Shown: piece by piece, positions 1 through 8,924 of the stretch
How positions within the stretch are numbered: the first letter of the stretch is position 1
Layout of the letters: each line of letters opens with the position of its first letter
Assembly: GCA_014649555.1 (NCBI GenBank)
Contig: BMTG01000001.1
Coordinates: forward strand, 248,001 to 312,000
DNA length: 64,000 nucleotides
Reading direction: 5' to 3'
Origin: Streptomyces globisporus
GTDB lineage: Bacteria > Actinomycetota > Actinomycetes > Streptomycetales > Streptomycetaceae
Made by a program: the position numbers and the translations under genes
The notes under the pieces: model-generated
Database searches by the model: none
Told to the model about the DNA's origin: nothing
Seen by the model: only the letters and a program-made list of their open reading frames with translations

Positions 1-24
1 GACGTGCTGCCGCTGCTCACCTGA
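1..24 (+). CDS. 3' end of an upstream gene (partial)
   Basis: The first 24 bases read as an open frame DVLPLLT followed by TGA. This would be the last seven codons of a plus-strand gene that begins before the window. Seven codons are too few to identify it, and the frame may be chance; no other gene starts or ends in the 114 bases that follow. Confidence 0.3.
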   Translation, partial: DVLPLLT

Positions 25-138
25 CCTGTGCCTGTGCATGGACGAGGACCTCGCGTGGGACATGTGGTGCGGTGGTACGGGAGCTGCCGCCCCGGAGCCA
101 GTTGCACCTCCCGCGGCCCGGAACGGCAGCAGAAGCGT

Positions 139-531
139 TCAGCAGTCCCGTAGTTCGGGCGACTGGTTGAGCAACTGGCCCCTCACCGAAGTGAACTTGG
201 CCAGTCGGTCGTCGACCGAGGCGTCCAGCGGGAACACCGCGACGCGGTGGCAGTTCTGGAATGCGAGACGCACTCCGAAGTGCCGCTGCAGCGCGCCGCG
301 TATCGCATCACTCGCGAGCGCGCGCAGCAGCTGACCACGAGCCTGCTCGTTCGGCGGCGGCGTCTGGTTGTCGGCGAACTCTCCGCCGTCGACCTTCAGC
401 TGAGCCACCAACGAGCTGATCATCTCCCATGCGAAGGGCAGGGAGGTCCGGACGCAGTCGACGAAGTCGGCTTCGTCGACCTCGCCTCGCTCGGCCTGAT
501 CCAACAGCGCCGGTGAGACGTCGAGCGACAT
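139..531 (-). CDS. SCO5389-family conserved hypothetical protein
   Basis: This encodes a soluble acidic protein of 130 residues with no signal peptide or membrane segment. The start is the ATG at 531, beginning MSLDVSPALLDQ, because GGAG lies 6-9 bases upstream on the minus strand; the frame stays open further upstream but without a ribosome binding site. From memory it matches the small protein encoded beside nucS in Streptomyces (SCO5389 family). Its function is unknown to me. It is divergent from nucS, with about 270 bases between them that must hold both promoters. Confidence 0.75.
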   Translation of the reverse strand: MSLDVSPALLDQAERGEVDEADFVDCVRTSLPFAWEMISSLVAQLKVDGGEFADNQTPPPNEQARGQLLRALASDAIRGALQRHFGVRLAFQNCHRVAVFPLDASVDDRLAKFTSVRGQLLNQSPELRDC

Positions 532-803
532 GGGTTCTCCTCTCGCGACCCCGGAGAGTGGCCGGGGCCTTACGGGCAGGGAAGGGGGGCGACGACGCAG
601 CGTGCACGGGCGGCGACCTCCTGCTTCCACGGTAAGCGCGCAGTCGGGGCCGCACCAGGAGATTGGGAACACAACCGGCCAATAACGAAGGGGCGCAAAG
701 AGGGGCAAGCCCGCGCCGCCTCCGCGCGGCGTGCACCGAGTGACAGGAGGCGACGGGTGGGGAAATCGCGTCGGGCCCCTGTCGTCGAGTAGCGTTGCCG
801 ACC

Positions 804-1475
804 ATGCGTCTCGTCATCGCCCGTTGCTCCGTGGACTACGCGGGCCGGCTCACAGCCCACCTGCCCTCCGCCCCCCGACTGATCCTGGTGAAGGCGGACG
901 GAAGCGTCTCCATCCACGCCGACGACCGGGCGTACAAACCGCTCAACTGGATGTCCCCGCCGTGCACCCTGAAGGAGGGCGTCGGCGGTGAGGAAGGCGT
1001 CTGGACCGTGGTGAACAAGGCGGGCGAAAAACTGATCATCACGATGGAGGAAGTCCTCCACGACTCGTCGTACGAGCTGGGCGTCGACCCGGGGCTCATC
1101 AAGGACGGCGTGGAAGCACACCTCCAGGAGCTGCTCGCGGACCGGATCGAGATCCTCGGCGAGGGCCACACCCTGATCCGCCGTGAGTACCCCACCGCGA
1201 TCGGCCCGGTGGACATCCTGTGCCGGGACGCGAACGGGCAGACGGTGGCCGTGGAGCTGAAGCGGCGCGGTGACATCGACGGCGTGGAGCAGCTGACGCG
1301 CTATCTGGAGCTGCTGAACCGCGACCCGCATCTGGCGCCGGTGCGGGGTGTCTTCGCCGCGCAGGAGATCAAGCCGCAGGCCCGGGTGCTGGCGACGGAC
1401 CGGGGCATCGGCTGCCTGGTCCTGGACTACGACGCGATGCGGGGCATCGAGGACGACAAGCTGCGGCTGTTCTGA
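804..1475 (+). CDS. nucS: Endonuclease NucS (EndoMS), mismatch-specific
   Basis: NucS is the actinobacterial and archaeal mismatch-repair endonuclease that cuts both strands at G-T, G-G and T-T mismatches, replacing MutS/MutL. The 223-residue product has the N-terminal beta-rich DNA-binding/dimerisation domain and a C-terminal RecB-like nuclease domain with the D-ExK signature: D137 in GPVDILC, and E151 and K153 in VAVELKRR. The C-terminus ends in LRLF, resembling the sliding-clamp-binding tail of mycobacterial NucS. The ATG at 804 was chosen because it gives the family start MRLVIARCS; a TTG nine bases upstream is also possible. It is monocistronic and ends in a strong terminator. Confidence 0.95.
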   Translation: MRLVIARCSVDYAGRLTAHLPSAPRLILVKADGSVSIHADDRAYKPLNWMSPPCTLKEGVGGEEGVWTVVNKAGEKLIITMEEVLHDSSYELGVDPGLIKDGVEAHLQELLADRIEILGEGHTLIRREYPTAIGPVDILCRDANGQTVAVELKRRGDIDGVEQLTRYLELLNRDPHLAPVRGVFAAQEIKPQARVLATDRGIGCLVLDYDAMRGIEDDKLRLF

Positions 1476-1495
1476 CCCTCCGGCACCTCTACGGC

Positions 1496-1543
1496 AGAGA
1501 GCCCGGGTGGTTCACGCGGAAGCGTGAACCACCCGGGCTCTCT
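1496..1543. terminator. Bidirectional terminator between nucS and the facing gene
   Basis: A perfect 22-bp inverted repeat (1496-1517 and 1522-1543) with a GGAA tetraloop lies between two convergent genes. There is no long T-run, as is usual in Streptomyces terminators. Confidence 0.85.
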
Positions 1544-1559
1544 GTTCGTCCGGGCCCGC

Positions 1560-4061
1560 TCAGGCCGCCGGGTCGGACTCCGGTGCGCTCGCGGACTCGA
1601 CGGGGGCGGAGGCGGATTCCACCGGGCCACTGGCCGAGGAGGAGTTCTCCGCCGGGGGCGGCTCCGGCCCGTCGGTGGGCGGCTCGGTCGGCGGAGTCGT
1701 CGGCGTCTCGGTGGGCGGAGTCGTCGGCGGCGTGGTGGGCGGGGTCGTCGGCGGCTTGGTGGGCTTGGTCGGCTTCCCGGTCGGCGTCGGCTCGCCCGGC
1801 GTGCTGCTCTCCCCGTCCGTCGGTTCGCCCGTCGGTGACGTACCGCTCGACGAGGAGGCGCTCGGGGAGGGCGATCCGGAGGTGCTGGGGCTCGCGGAGT
1901 CCGAGGCGCTCGGGGTCGCGGACGTCTCGTCGGTGGCCGCCCCGGTCGGGGACGAGCCGTCGTCCGTCTCGTCCGCGGGCAGGCCGTCGTCGGCCGGGTC
2001 CTCGGTGGCGGTCTGCTCGGTGGTGACGTTGCGGCTGTCCGGCTCGTCGCCGTCCGAGGTGACGCCGAGGGTGACGACGGTGCCGAGCACCGCGATGAGC
2101 AGGGCGCCCGCCCCCGCGGCGGCCAGGTTGCGCCGGGCGCCGCCCAGGACGGCCCGGCCGGAGACCTTGCGCGCGGCGGGGCCGGGCGGCAGCGAGGAGA
2201 TGACCGTGGGCTCCTCCTCGGCGGTGTTGCGGAGGAACAGCGGCGCCCCGGGTATCCCGCCCAGCGGCGCACCCGGAAGGTCCTGGCGTACGGCGGTCGT
2301 CTCGTCGCCCGAGGGAGCCCCGCCGAGGGGGGCGAAGTCGCCGGAGCGGTCCGCGACCAGGGCGAGGGCGCGGCGTCCGGCCACGGCCCCGGACTTGTCG
2401 GCGAGCACGCCGCGCATCCCGATCGAGGTCTCCAGCTCGGTCCGGGCCCGGTCCGGGTTGCCGGTGCAGAGCGCGAGGACACCCAACTCATGGTGGAAGT
2501 AAGCCTCTTCGGCGACCTCACCGGCGATCCTGGCGGCCTCCTGGCCGATCCTGAGCGCCCGCTCCCAGGCTCCCCAGCCCAGACCCGCGGCGAAGGCCGG
2601 GGAGGCGCTGCGGGCCAGCAGGACGGCCGCGCTGGCCGCTCCCGCCTCGTCGCCCGGGACCAGCCGGGCCAGGGCGGCGACGATCGCGTCGGCCTCGGCG
2701 ACGGCCCGCTGCGGGGTGACCGAGGGGTGCGAGGTCCACCAGGCGTAGTGCTGGGCGGCCGTACGGGCGTGGGTGGCGGCCTCGTCCTCGTAACCGGCGG
2801 CCACGAGCTGGGCGAGGACCCCGGCGGCGAGGCGGTAGCGCGGGCCGGCCGGGGAGAGCAGATGGCAGCCCGCGAGTTCGCCGAGCGCGGCGTCCGCGTG
2901 GGTGTCGCCCACGAGGGCCGGCAGATGGGCCTGGTGGGGCACCTCGCCGCCGAGCGCGACGGCGAAGCGCAGGGTGGCGCGGGCCGCCTCGCTGAGCCGG
3001 GAGGCGAGCAGCTCGGCGGGCGCGGCGCCCTCGCCTAGGCTCGGCAGGGGGACGTCGAGGCCATCGGCGGAGGGCGCGGCGGGGGGCGGCGGCGCGTCGT
3101 CCGCGCGTGGCTCGAAGTAGTCGTACTCGTCGAAGGCTTCCTCGGGGGCGGCGCTCAGCCGGTCGCGCTGGACGAGGAGGGATCCGGCCTGGACGAAGCG
3201 GAGCGGCAGGCCCTCGGACTCGAACCAGAGGTCGCCCGCCCAGTTCCGCTCCTCCTCGGTGAGGGGGCGCTCGACGACCTTCTCCAGCAGAGCCAGCGAG
3301 GCACCCCGGCCGAGGCCGGCGAGGAGGACCTCCTCCAGGTGGCCGTCGACGCCGGGGGTGGTGTCGGTGGTGGCGGCGAGCAGGAAGGCGCACTCGGGGG
3401 TGGCGGCGAGCAGTTCGTCGAGGGCCGCTCCGCCGATCTCCAGGTCGTCCACGGTGACGACGGCTCCGATGGAGCGGACGAGCGCGAGCAGTTCGTCGCG
3501 GTCGGGGCGGTGGCCCGGCGCCTTGTAGACGGCGTCGAAGAGGGCGTGCAGGAGGTCGGCGCCGGTGCGGCCGCGGCCGTTGAGGCGGACGACCCCGTCG
3601 GGGGCCAGGTCGGCGCAGTCGGAGGCGACGGCGTCGAGCAGGGCGGTGCGGCCGGATCCGGGCTGGCCGGTGAGGCGGACGCTGCGGCCGCGCGCCAGCA
3701 GGCGGACCAGGCGCTCGCGCTCCTCCTGGCGCTCCAGGAGCGGCAGCTGCGGGGCGGGCGGACCGGCGGGCACGGGGGGTGCGCCGGCGCGTTCGTGGTC
3801 GGCGCGTTCGGCGGAGGTGCGGCGGACCGGGGCGTCGGGCCCCGAGCCGGGCGGAATCGCCTCGACCTCACTGCCGTCGACGGGGTTGACCGTGAGCAGC
3901 AGGTCGCCCGCGGTCAGCTGGACGACGCGGACCTGCTGCGGTGTCTGCGGGCCGAAGTCGGCGCCGCCGGAGTCCCGGGACGGCCGTCGGTGGCCGGGCT
4001 CGCCGCCGGAGCGGTCGTGGCCCTGCCCGTACTCATCGGGTGCCCGGTGTGTCGGGTCCAT
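1560..4061 (-). CDS. ATPase-like multi-domain membrane protein
   Basis: An 833-residue protein. After a disordered N-terminal 100 residues comes a P-loop ATPase-like domain with a variant Walker A at 132-139 (GQPGSGRT, Arg in place of the usual Lys) and a hydrophobic Walker-B-like strand ending VVTVDDLE. A helical, TPR-like middle follows, then one membrane segment near residues 640-665, and a Ser/Thr/Pro-rich tail of about 165 residues with TPPTTPP repeats that should lie outside the cell. The layout resembles STAND/AAA signalling ATPases, but no output domain is recognisable. The start ATG at 4061 has GGGGGA upstream. From memory it corresponds to SCO5388. Substrate and role are unknown. 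Confidence 0.8.
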   Translation of the reverse strand: MDPTHRAPDEYGQGHDRSGGEPGHRRPSRDSGGADFGPQTPQQVRVVQLTAGDLLLTVNPVDGSEVEAIPPGSGPDAPVRRTSAERADHERAGAPPVPAGPPAPQLPLLERQEERERLVRLLARGRSVRLTGQPGSGRTALLDAVASDCADLAPDGVVRLNGRGRTGADLLHALFDAVYKAPGHRPDRDELLALVRSIGAVVTVDDLEIGGAALDELLAATPECAFLLAATTDTTPGVDGHLEEVLLAGLGRGASLALLEKVVERPLTEEERNWAGDLWFESEGLPLRFVQAGSLLVQRDRLSAAPEEAFDEYDYFEPRADDAPPPPAAPSADGLDVPLPSLGEGAAPAELLASRLSEAARATLRFAVALGGEVPHQAHLPALVGDTHADAALGELAGCHLLSPAGPRYRLAAGVLAQLVAAGYEDEAATHARTAAQHYAWWTSHPSVTPQRAVAEADAIVAALARLVPGDEAGAASAAVLLARSASPAFAAGLGWGAWERALRIGQEAARIAGEVAEEAYFHHELGVLALCTGNPDRARTELETSIGMRGVLADKSGAVAGRRALALVADRSGDFAPLGGAPSGDETTAVRQDLPGAPLGGIPGAPLFLRNTAEEEPTVISSLPPGPAARKVSGRAVLGGARRNLAAAGAGALLIAVLGTVVTLGVTSDGDEPDSRNVTTEQTATEDPADDGLPADETDDGSSPTGAATDETSATPSASDSASPSTSGSPSPSASSSSGTSPTGEPTDGESSTPGEPTPTGKPTKPTKPPTTPPTTPPTTPPTETPTTPPTEPPTDGPEPPPAENSSSASGPVESASAPVESASAPESDPAA

Positions 4062-4299
4062 CGCAAAGTCCCCCAGACGCGTCGTGCGCGGTTGCCCCTC
4101 CCGGCCTCACACGCGCCCCGCTGTCGCTTCCGGTCCGGTGTCCGCCATGGGTTCGTTGTCATTCGGCGGACGGCCGAACCCTAGACCTTGGCACAGTATT
4201 CATGAAGCGCCGGGGTACCACGCCGTCCAGGACGTCACGTTCCGGTGAGGATTGCGTGACTTCCGCTCCTGATGCCCGTGCCCGTCCGCCGGGCACTCC

Positions 4300-4623
4300 T
4301 CAGACGCGGGGCAGCGACTCCGCGGCGATGCCGCCCTCGATGGCGAGGATGCGGTGCAGCCGGGTGGCCACCAGGAGGCGCTGCATCTGCGGTGGCACGC
4401 CGCGCAGCACGAGGCGGCGGCCCGCCCGTCCGGCCCGGCGGTGGGCCCCCATGATGACGCCGAGCCCGGTGGCGTCCCAGGAGTCCAGCTCGGTCAGGTC
4501 CAGCACGAGGTCGCCGACGCCGTCGTCCACGGCGGAGTGCAGGACCGTACGGGCGTCCGCCGCGCTTCGGACGTCGAGGCGGCCCCCGACGACCAGCTCG
4601 GCGTGGTCGCCCCTGATATGCAT
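4300..4623 (-). CDS. STAS-domain anti-sigma-factor antagonist
   Basis: A 107-residue single STAS domain of the SpoIIAA/RsbV type. Such proteins release a sigma factor by binding an anti-sigma kinase, and are switched off by phosphorylation. The usual DSSGLG phospho-site reads DATGLG here (residues 50-55), so Thr52 sits where the phosphorylated Ser normally is. The ATG at 4623 was chosen because GGGGAG lies seven bases upstream; the frame extends to a GTG at 4689 without a ribosome binding site. No anti-sigma factor or sigma gene is adjacent, so its partner is elsewhere. Confidence 0.88.
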   Translation of the reverse strand: MHIRGDHAELVVGGRLDVRSAADARTVLHSAVDDGVGDLVLDLTELDSWDATGLGVIMGAHRRAGRAGRRLVLRGVPPQMQRLLVATRLHRILAIEGGIAAESLPRV

Positions 4624-4899
4624 ATGCGCTCCCCGGTCATACTCCGTAGTAGGTCCGTCGGTCTGTCTGTCCGTCTGATCCGCCGTCACGTCGGCCGTGC
4701 CTCTGCCACCACTGACTGCCGCAGCGACGGGGAAGTTGCCGTCTGTGAGCGAACCGATACCGAATTCACTCGGTGGAGTGACTCCGGTTCGTCGGCTCCT
4801 GGTCTCCGCCGGATAGAATCCCCGGCTCCCCCGGCCCGGACGGCGGCGGGCCGGCCGGGCCGAGGGGGCTGATCCGATCAGGATCCGCCGAGGATCCGG

Positions 4900-5748
4900 T
4901 CAGTACGTGTAGAAGCCCTGCCCGCTCTTGCGCCCGATGTCACCTGCGTCGACCATCCGGCGCATCAGCTCGGGGGCGGCGAACTTCTCGTCCTGCGACT
5001 CGGTGTAGATGTTGCTCGTGGCGTGCAGCAGGATGTCGACGCCGGTCAGGTCCGCGGTGGCGAGCGGGCCCATGGCGTGGCCGAAGCCCAGCTTGCAGGC
5101 GATGTCGATGTCCTCGGCGGTCGCGACGCCCGACTCGTACAGCTTGGCGGCCTCGACGACGAGCGCCGAGATCAGCCGGGTGGTGACGAAACCCGCCACG
5201 TCGCGGTTGACGACGATGCAGGTCTTGCCGACCGACTCGGCGAACTCCCGTGCGGTGGCGAGGGTTTCGTCGCTGGTCTTGTAGCCGCGCACCAGCTCGC
5301 AGAGCTGCATCATCGGGACCGGCGAGAAGAAGTGCACGCCGACGACGCGCTCCGGACGCTCGGTCACGGCCGCGATCTTGGTGATCGGGATGGCGGAGGT
5401 GTTGGAGGCGAGGACGGTGTGCTCGCCGACGACCTTGTCGAGAGTGCGGAAGATCTCGTGCTTGACTTCGAGCTTCTCGAAGACGGCCTCCACGACGATG
5501 TCCGCGTCGGCCACGGCGTCGAGGTCGGTGGTCGTGGTGATGCGGGCGAGCGCGGCCTCGGCGTCGGCCGCCTCCAGCTTGCCCTTGGCGACGAACTTGT
5601 CGTACGAGGCCTTGATCCCGTCACGGCCCCGGGTCAGCGCGGCATCGGTGACGTCCCGCAGCACGACGTCCCAGCCCGCCTGGGCGGAGACCTGCGCGAT
5701 CCCGGATCCCATGAGTCCGGCACCGATGACGGCGAGCTTCCTGGCCAC
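4900..5748 (-). CDS. 3-hydroxybutyryl-CoA dehydrogenase
   Basis: NAD(P)-dependent oxidation/reduction between 3-hydroxybutyryl-CoA and acetoacetyl-CoA, in butyryl-CoA or PHB-type metabolism, cytosolic. The 282-residue length is standard. The Rossmann GxGxxG is residues 9-14 (GAGLMG), the catalytic His lies in GVHFFSP, and the C-terminal dimerisation domain ends in SGQGFYTY, typical of the family. The GTG at 5748 is chosen because AGGGG lies about seven bases upstream and gives the family start MARKLAVIGAG; the frame extends 39 codons further without support. Confidence 0.95.
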   Translation of the reverse strand: MARKLAVIGAGLMGSGIAQVSAQAGWDVVLRDVTDAALTRGRDGIKASYDKFVAKGKLEAADAEAALARITTTTDLDAVADADIVVEAVFEKLEVKHEIFRTLDKVVGEHTVLASNTSAIPITKIAAVTERPERVVGVHFFSPVPMMQLCELVRGYKTSDETLATAREFAESVGKTCIVVNRDVAGFVTTRLISALVVEAAKLYESGVATAEDIDIACKLGFGHAMGPLATADLTGVDILLHATSNIYTESQDEKFAAPELMRRMVDAGDIGRKSGQGFYTY

Positions 5749-5897
5749 GTTCGCACCCCTTGGTTTCTGTTCGCCCGTGCGCTTGAGTTCACGGGGGTTC
5801 ACATACTCTCCGGCGGAGGTTAGTACCCGTCGGGCGTGCTGGGGCGGTGAAGAGATGCGCGTCACGTCTCAGATGACGGACATCACACCGGGACGCG

Positions 5898-6185
5898 TCA
5901 TTCGGCTCCGCGCCGCGCGTAGTTGAGGACCTGATCGCTGAGCAGCCCCTCGATCTCGTCGAGGACGCCGAGGGCGTCGTGGGAGACGTCGACGGCCTTG
6001 CGGCCCTTCGTCATCTCCTGGCTGACGTAGCCGACGAGGGCGTGCTCGATCCAGGCGATCTGGCCGCCGACGAGGAGCGGCAGCGGGTCGTCCTCGCTCG
6101 CGCCGGTGTCCTCGCGCAGGGTGGCGACGACGGTCTGGAGCACCTCCTGCTGGAGGTACCAGAGGCGGGCCTTGAGGGCGGCCAT
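5898..6185 (-). pseudogene. Remnant of a TetR-family regulator (C-terminal part only)
   Basis: The frame encodes the ligand-binding C-terminal half of a TetR-type repressor (RLWYLQQEVLQTVV, then IAWIEHALVGYVSQEM) and ends with a normal stop. The N-terminal 100 or so residues, including the helix-turn-helix, are missing. The sequence just upstream (right) of about 6185 belongs to another truncated gene on the opposite strand. A 95-residue product could still be made from the ATG at 6185, but it could not bind DNA. Confidence 0.75.
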
Positions 6186-6405
6186 GCTGCTCTCCGGTCT
6201 GATGCTGCCCATCACGCTCGGCCCCGGCTGGCTCGACGTGCTCTCCCATGTCACGCCGTTCCGCTATCTGGTGGACGCGGTGCGGGACGCCTACAGCGGC
6301 TCGTACGCCACGCCGCACATGCTGTACGGGGTCCTGGTCGCCGCGGGTTTCGCCGCTGCGGCCGTGACAGTGGGCACACGGGTCTTCCGGCGGGCCGGAG
6401 CATAA
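6184..6405 (+). pseudogene. Remnant of an ABC-2 transporter permease (C-terminal part only)
   Basis: The frame reads LLSGLMLPITLGPGWLDVL and then FRYLVDAVRDAYSG before a hydrophobic last helix and VFRRAGA stop. This is the typical C-terminus of an ABC-2 drug-export permease. The first 180 or so residues and the partner ATPase gene are missing. It abuts the headless TetR gene, so a single deletion probably removed the head of the regulator, the ATPase and most of the permease. Confidence 0.75.
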
Positions 6406-6418
6406 CTACGCTGACCCC

Positions 6419-6991
6419 ATGGTCAATCTGACGCGCATCTACACCCGGACCGGCGATCAGGGCACGACGGCCCTCGGCGACATGAGCCGCACCGCCAAGA
6501 CCGATCTGCGGATCTCGGCGTACGCGGACGCCAACGAGGCCAACGCGGTGATCGGGACCGCCATCGCGCTCGGGCGGCTGCCCGAGGACGTGGTCAAGGT
6601 CCTCGTACGGGTCCAGAACGACCTGTTCGACGTGGGCGCGGACCTCTCCACCCCGGTGGTCGAGGACCCGAAGTACCCGCCGCTGCGGGTCGAGCAGTCC
6701 TACATCGACAAGCTGGAGGCGGACTGCGACCGCTTCCTGGAGGAGCTGGAGAAGCTCCGCAGCTTCATCCTCCCGGGCGGTACGGCGGGGGCGGCGCTGC
6801 TGCACCAGGCGTGCACGGTGGTCCGGCGGGCCGAGCGGTCCACCTGGGCGGCCCTGGAGGTGCACGGCGAGTCGATGAACACCCTGACCGCCACCTACCT
6901 CAACCGCCTCTCCGACCTCCTGTTCATCCTGGCGCGGAGCGCGAACAAGGAGGTCGGGGACGTGCTGTGGGTGCCGGGCGGCGAGCGGTAG
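6419..6991 (+). CDS. Cob(I)yrinic acid a,c-diamide adenosyltransferase (PduO type)
   Basis: Transfers the 5'-deoxyadenosyl group of ATP to cob(I)alamin to make coenzyme B12. The 190-residue protein begins MVNLTRIYTRTGDQGTT, the N-terminal ATP-binding signature of the PduO family. It later carries RRAERSTWAAL and LNRLSDLLFILAR, which form the conserved trimer active site. The start codon lies only 14 bases after the permease remnant, so it may depend on whatever promoter survived the upstream deletion. The next gene faces it. Confidence 0.93.
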   Translation: MVNLTRIYTRTGDQGTTALGDMSRTAKTDLRISAYADANEANAVIGTAIALGRLPEDVVKVLVRVQNDLFDVGADLSTPVVEDPKYPPLRVEQSYIDKLEADCDRFLEELEKLRSFILPGGTAGAALLHQACTVVRRAERSTWAALEVHGESMNTLTATYLNRLSDLLFILARSANKEVGDVLWVPGGER

Positions 6992-7001
6992 GCCCTGGAG
7001 C

Positions 7002-7574
7002 CTAGAGCCGGTCGGCCGGCTCCCGGTCAGTCACCGCGTCCTTGGGGACCTGCTTCGGGAACACCGTGTAGCCGCCGGCGATGATCAGGTTGATCCCGAT
7101 CACGAGGCCCATCTTCTGCTGCCAGGACCGCAGCGAGCTGATCGCCCCGTCCGGGCCGACGTACCAGACGGCCGCCTGGAGCAGGGTCAGGGCGACCACC
7201 GCGGCGAGGATCCAGCGGGCGGCCGTGCGCCACTCGTGGATCGCGCGGGCCGTGCCGTACTTCGGCGGCCTGACCGGCGGCGGACCGCCGAACCAGCGGT
7301 GGGCGACCCAGGCGTCCACCTTCTTGATGGTGTGGTGGCCGAGGCCCACCGTGAAGCCGATGTAGACGGCGGCCAGGCCGTGCTTCCAGTCCGGCTCGGC
7401 CCCGCTCCTCAGGTCGATGGCCGTCACCACCAGCAGCACGACCTCCAGCAGTGGCTCGCACAGCAGCACGGCCGCGCCGAGCTTCGGCTTCCTCGCGACG
7501 TACCGCAGGGCCAGTCCGGCGGCCAGCAGAACCCAGAATGCGACCTCGCAGGCCACGACCAGTAGGGCGATCAC
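7002..7574 (-). CDS. Conserved integral membrane protein
   Basis: A 190-residue protein with about five hydrophobic segments (starting VIALLVVACEVAFWVLLAAG) and a cytosolic-looking loop with WFGGPPPVRPP. There is no enzymatic motif. The GTG at 7574 is the likely start, since GGAGAGA lies just upstream. From memory, orthologues sit beside cobO in other Streptomyces. Function is unknown. Confidence 0.75.
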   Translation of the reverse strand: MIALLVVACEVAFWVLLAAGLALRYVARKPKLGAAVLLCEPLLEVVLLVVTAIDLRSGAEPDWKHGLAAVYIGFTVGLGHHTIKKVDAWVAHRWFGGPPPVRPPKYGTARAIHEWRTAARWILAAVVALTLLQAAVWYVGPDGAISSLRSWQQKMGLVIGINLIIAGGYTVFPKQVPKDAVTDREPADRL

Positions 7575-7709
7575 GACTCTCTCCTCCCGTTCCCCTCCAG
7601 CCTCCCGGCCGCCGGGCGCGGTTACGTCGTCGGCGGTGACGAAACCGGGCTGCATCCTTCGATGTACTCGTGGATCGGCCCGTGATGGGAGGTCCGGGGG
7701 TGGCGGTGC

Positions 7710-8924
7710 GTGTTGGATGGAGGGGTGCTCACCTCGATCCGCCCCGACCGCGACGCGGTGGCCCTCGCCGTCTCCGGGCTGCTCGGGGGGCTGCTGCTGT
7801 GGCTGCTGGGCCTCCACACCCAGGGCGGCCACCCCTTCTCCGCGCCCTGGGTCACCCTCGTACCGCTGACCGCCATGGCCGCGGCCGAACTGCTGCGCCG
7901 CAACGCCCCGCGCACGGCGCTGACCGTCGGCGCGCTCGCGCTGGTGGCCGACCAGTTCACCCGGGGCAGCCTCGCCACCATCCTGATGTTCACGGACGTC
8001 ATGTACGCGGCCGTGCTCTACGGGACCCCGGCCGCCGCCCGCCGCCTCCCGGTGGCCACGCTGCTGGTCACCGTGGCGTCGACGATCGGCTTCCTGGCCT
8101 GGTTCCGCAAGCCCGAGGCGCTGCTGATCGGCCTGGTCATCGGACTGGTCTCCTTCATCCCCGCCCTCACCGGGGTCAGTGTGCGCAGCCATCGCACCGC
8201 CGCCGAAGCGGCCCGGCTGGCGGCCGCGCAGACCGCGCGGCTCGCCGAGATGGACCGGACGCAGGCGGTGATCGCCGAGCGGGCCCGGATGGCCCGGGAG
8301 CTGCACGACATGGTGGCGGGCCACCTCTCCGCCGTGGCGATCCACTCCACGGCGGCCCTGTCCATCGACGAACCGGAGACCTCGCGGAACGCGCTGAAGG
8401 TGATCCGGGAGAACAGCGTCGAGGGGCTCGCGGAGATGCGCCGGCTGATCGGGCTGCTGCGCGAGGGCGGCCAGGACGACGCCCCGGCCCCGGCCCCGAC
8501 GCTGGCGGCCCTGGACACCCTGGTCGAGCAGACGAACGCCAACGGGGCGTCCGGCGGGCTCGTCTGCACCCTGGAGGACACGCGGGACCGGGGAGCCGAG
8601 GCGCTGCCGACGCCGGTCGAGCTGGCCGCGTACCGGATCGTGCAGGAGTCCCTGACCAACGCCCTCAAGCACGCGGCGCCGGGCCCGGTCGTGGTGCGGC
8701 TCGGCCGGACCGGGGAGCTGCTGACGGTCGAGGTGACCAGTGTGTTCGGCAGCCGGACCGGGCCCACGGCGCCCGGCTCGGGGGCGGGTCTCGTGGGCAT
8801 GCGGGAGCGGGTGGCGCTGCTCGGCGGAACGTTCGGCGCGGGGGCCGAACCGGGCGGCGACGGCGCGAAGATCTGGCGGGTGCGGGCCGAACTGCCCGTA
8901 CGGGAAAGGGAGATGCGGGAATGA
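7710..8924 (+). CDS. Sensor histidine kinase, HisKA_3 (NarL/DesK class)
   Basis: A 404-residue kinase. Several N-terminal membrane helices (to about residue 150) are followed by a HisKA_3 dimerisation domain with the phospho-acceptor His in MARELHDMVAGHLS. A short HATPase_c domain follows, with NALKHA (N box) and GAGLVGMRERVALLGG (G box). It should phosphorylate the response regulator encoded immediately downstream; the stop overlaps that gene's ATG by four bases. The start is uncertain: GTG 7710 or GTG 7725, both near GGAGG. Signal unknown. Confidence 0.9.
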   Translation: MLDGGVLTSIRPDRDAVALAVSGLLGGLLLWLLGLHTQGGHPFSAPWVTLVPLTAMAAAELLRRNAPRTALTVGALALVADQFTRGSLATILMFTDVMYAAVLYGTPAAARRLPVATLLVTVASTIGFLAWFRKPEALLIGLVIGLVSFIPALTGVSVRSHRTAAEAARLAAAQTARLAEMDRTQAVIAERARMARELHDMVAGHLSAVAIHSTAALSIDEPETSRNALKVIRENSVEGLAEMRRLIGLLREGGQDDAPAPAPTLAALDTLVEQTNANGASGGLVCTLEDTRDRGAEALPTPVELAAYRIVQESLTNALKHAAPGPVVVRLGRTGELLTVEVTSVFGSRTGPTAPGSGAGLVGMRERVALLGGTFGAGAEPGGDGAKIWRVRAELPVREREMRE

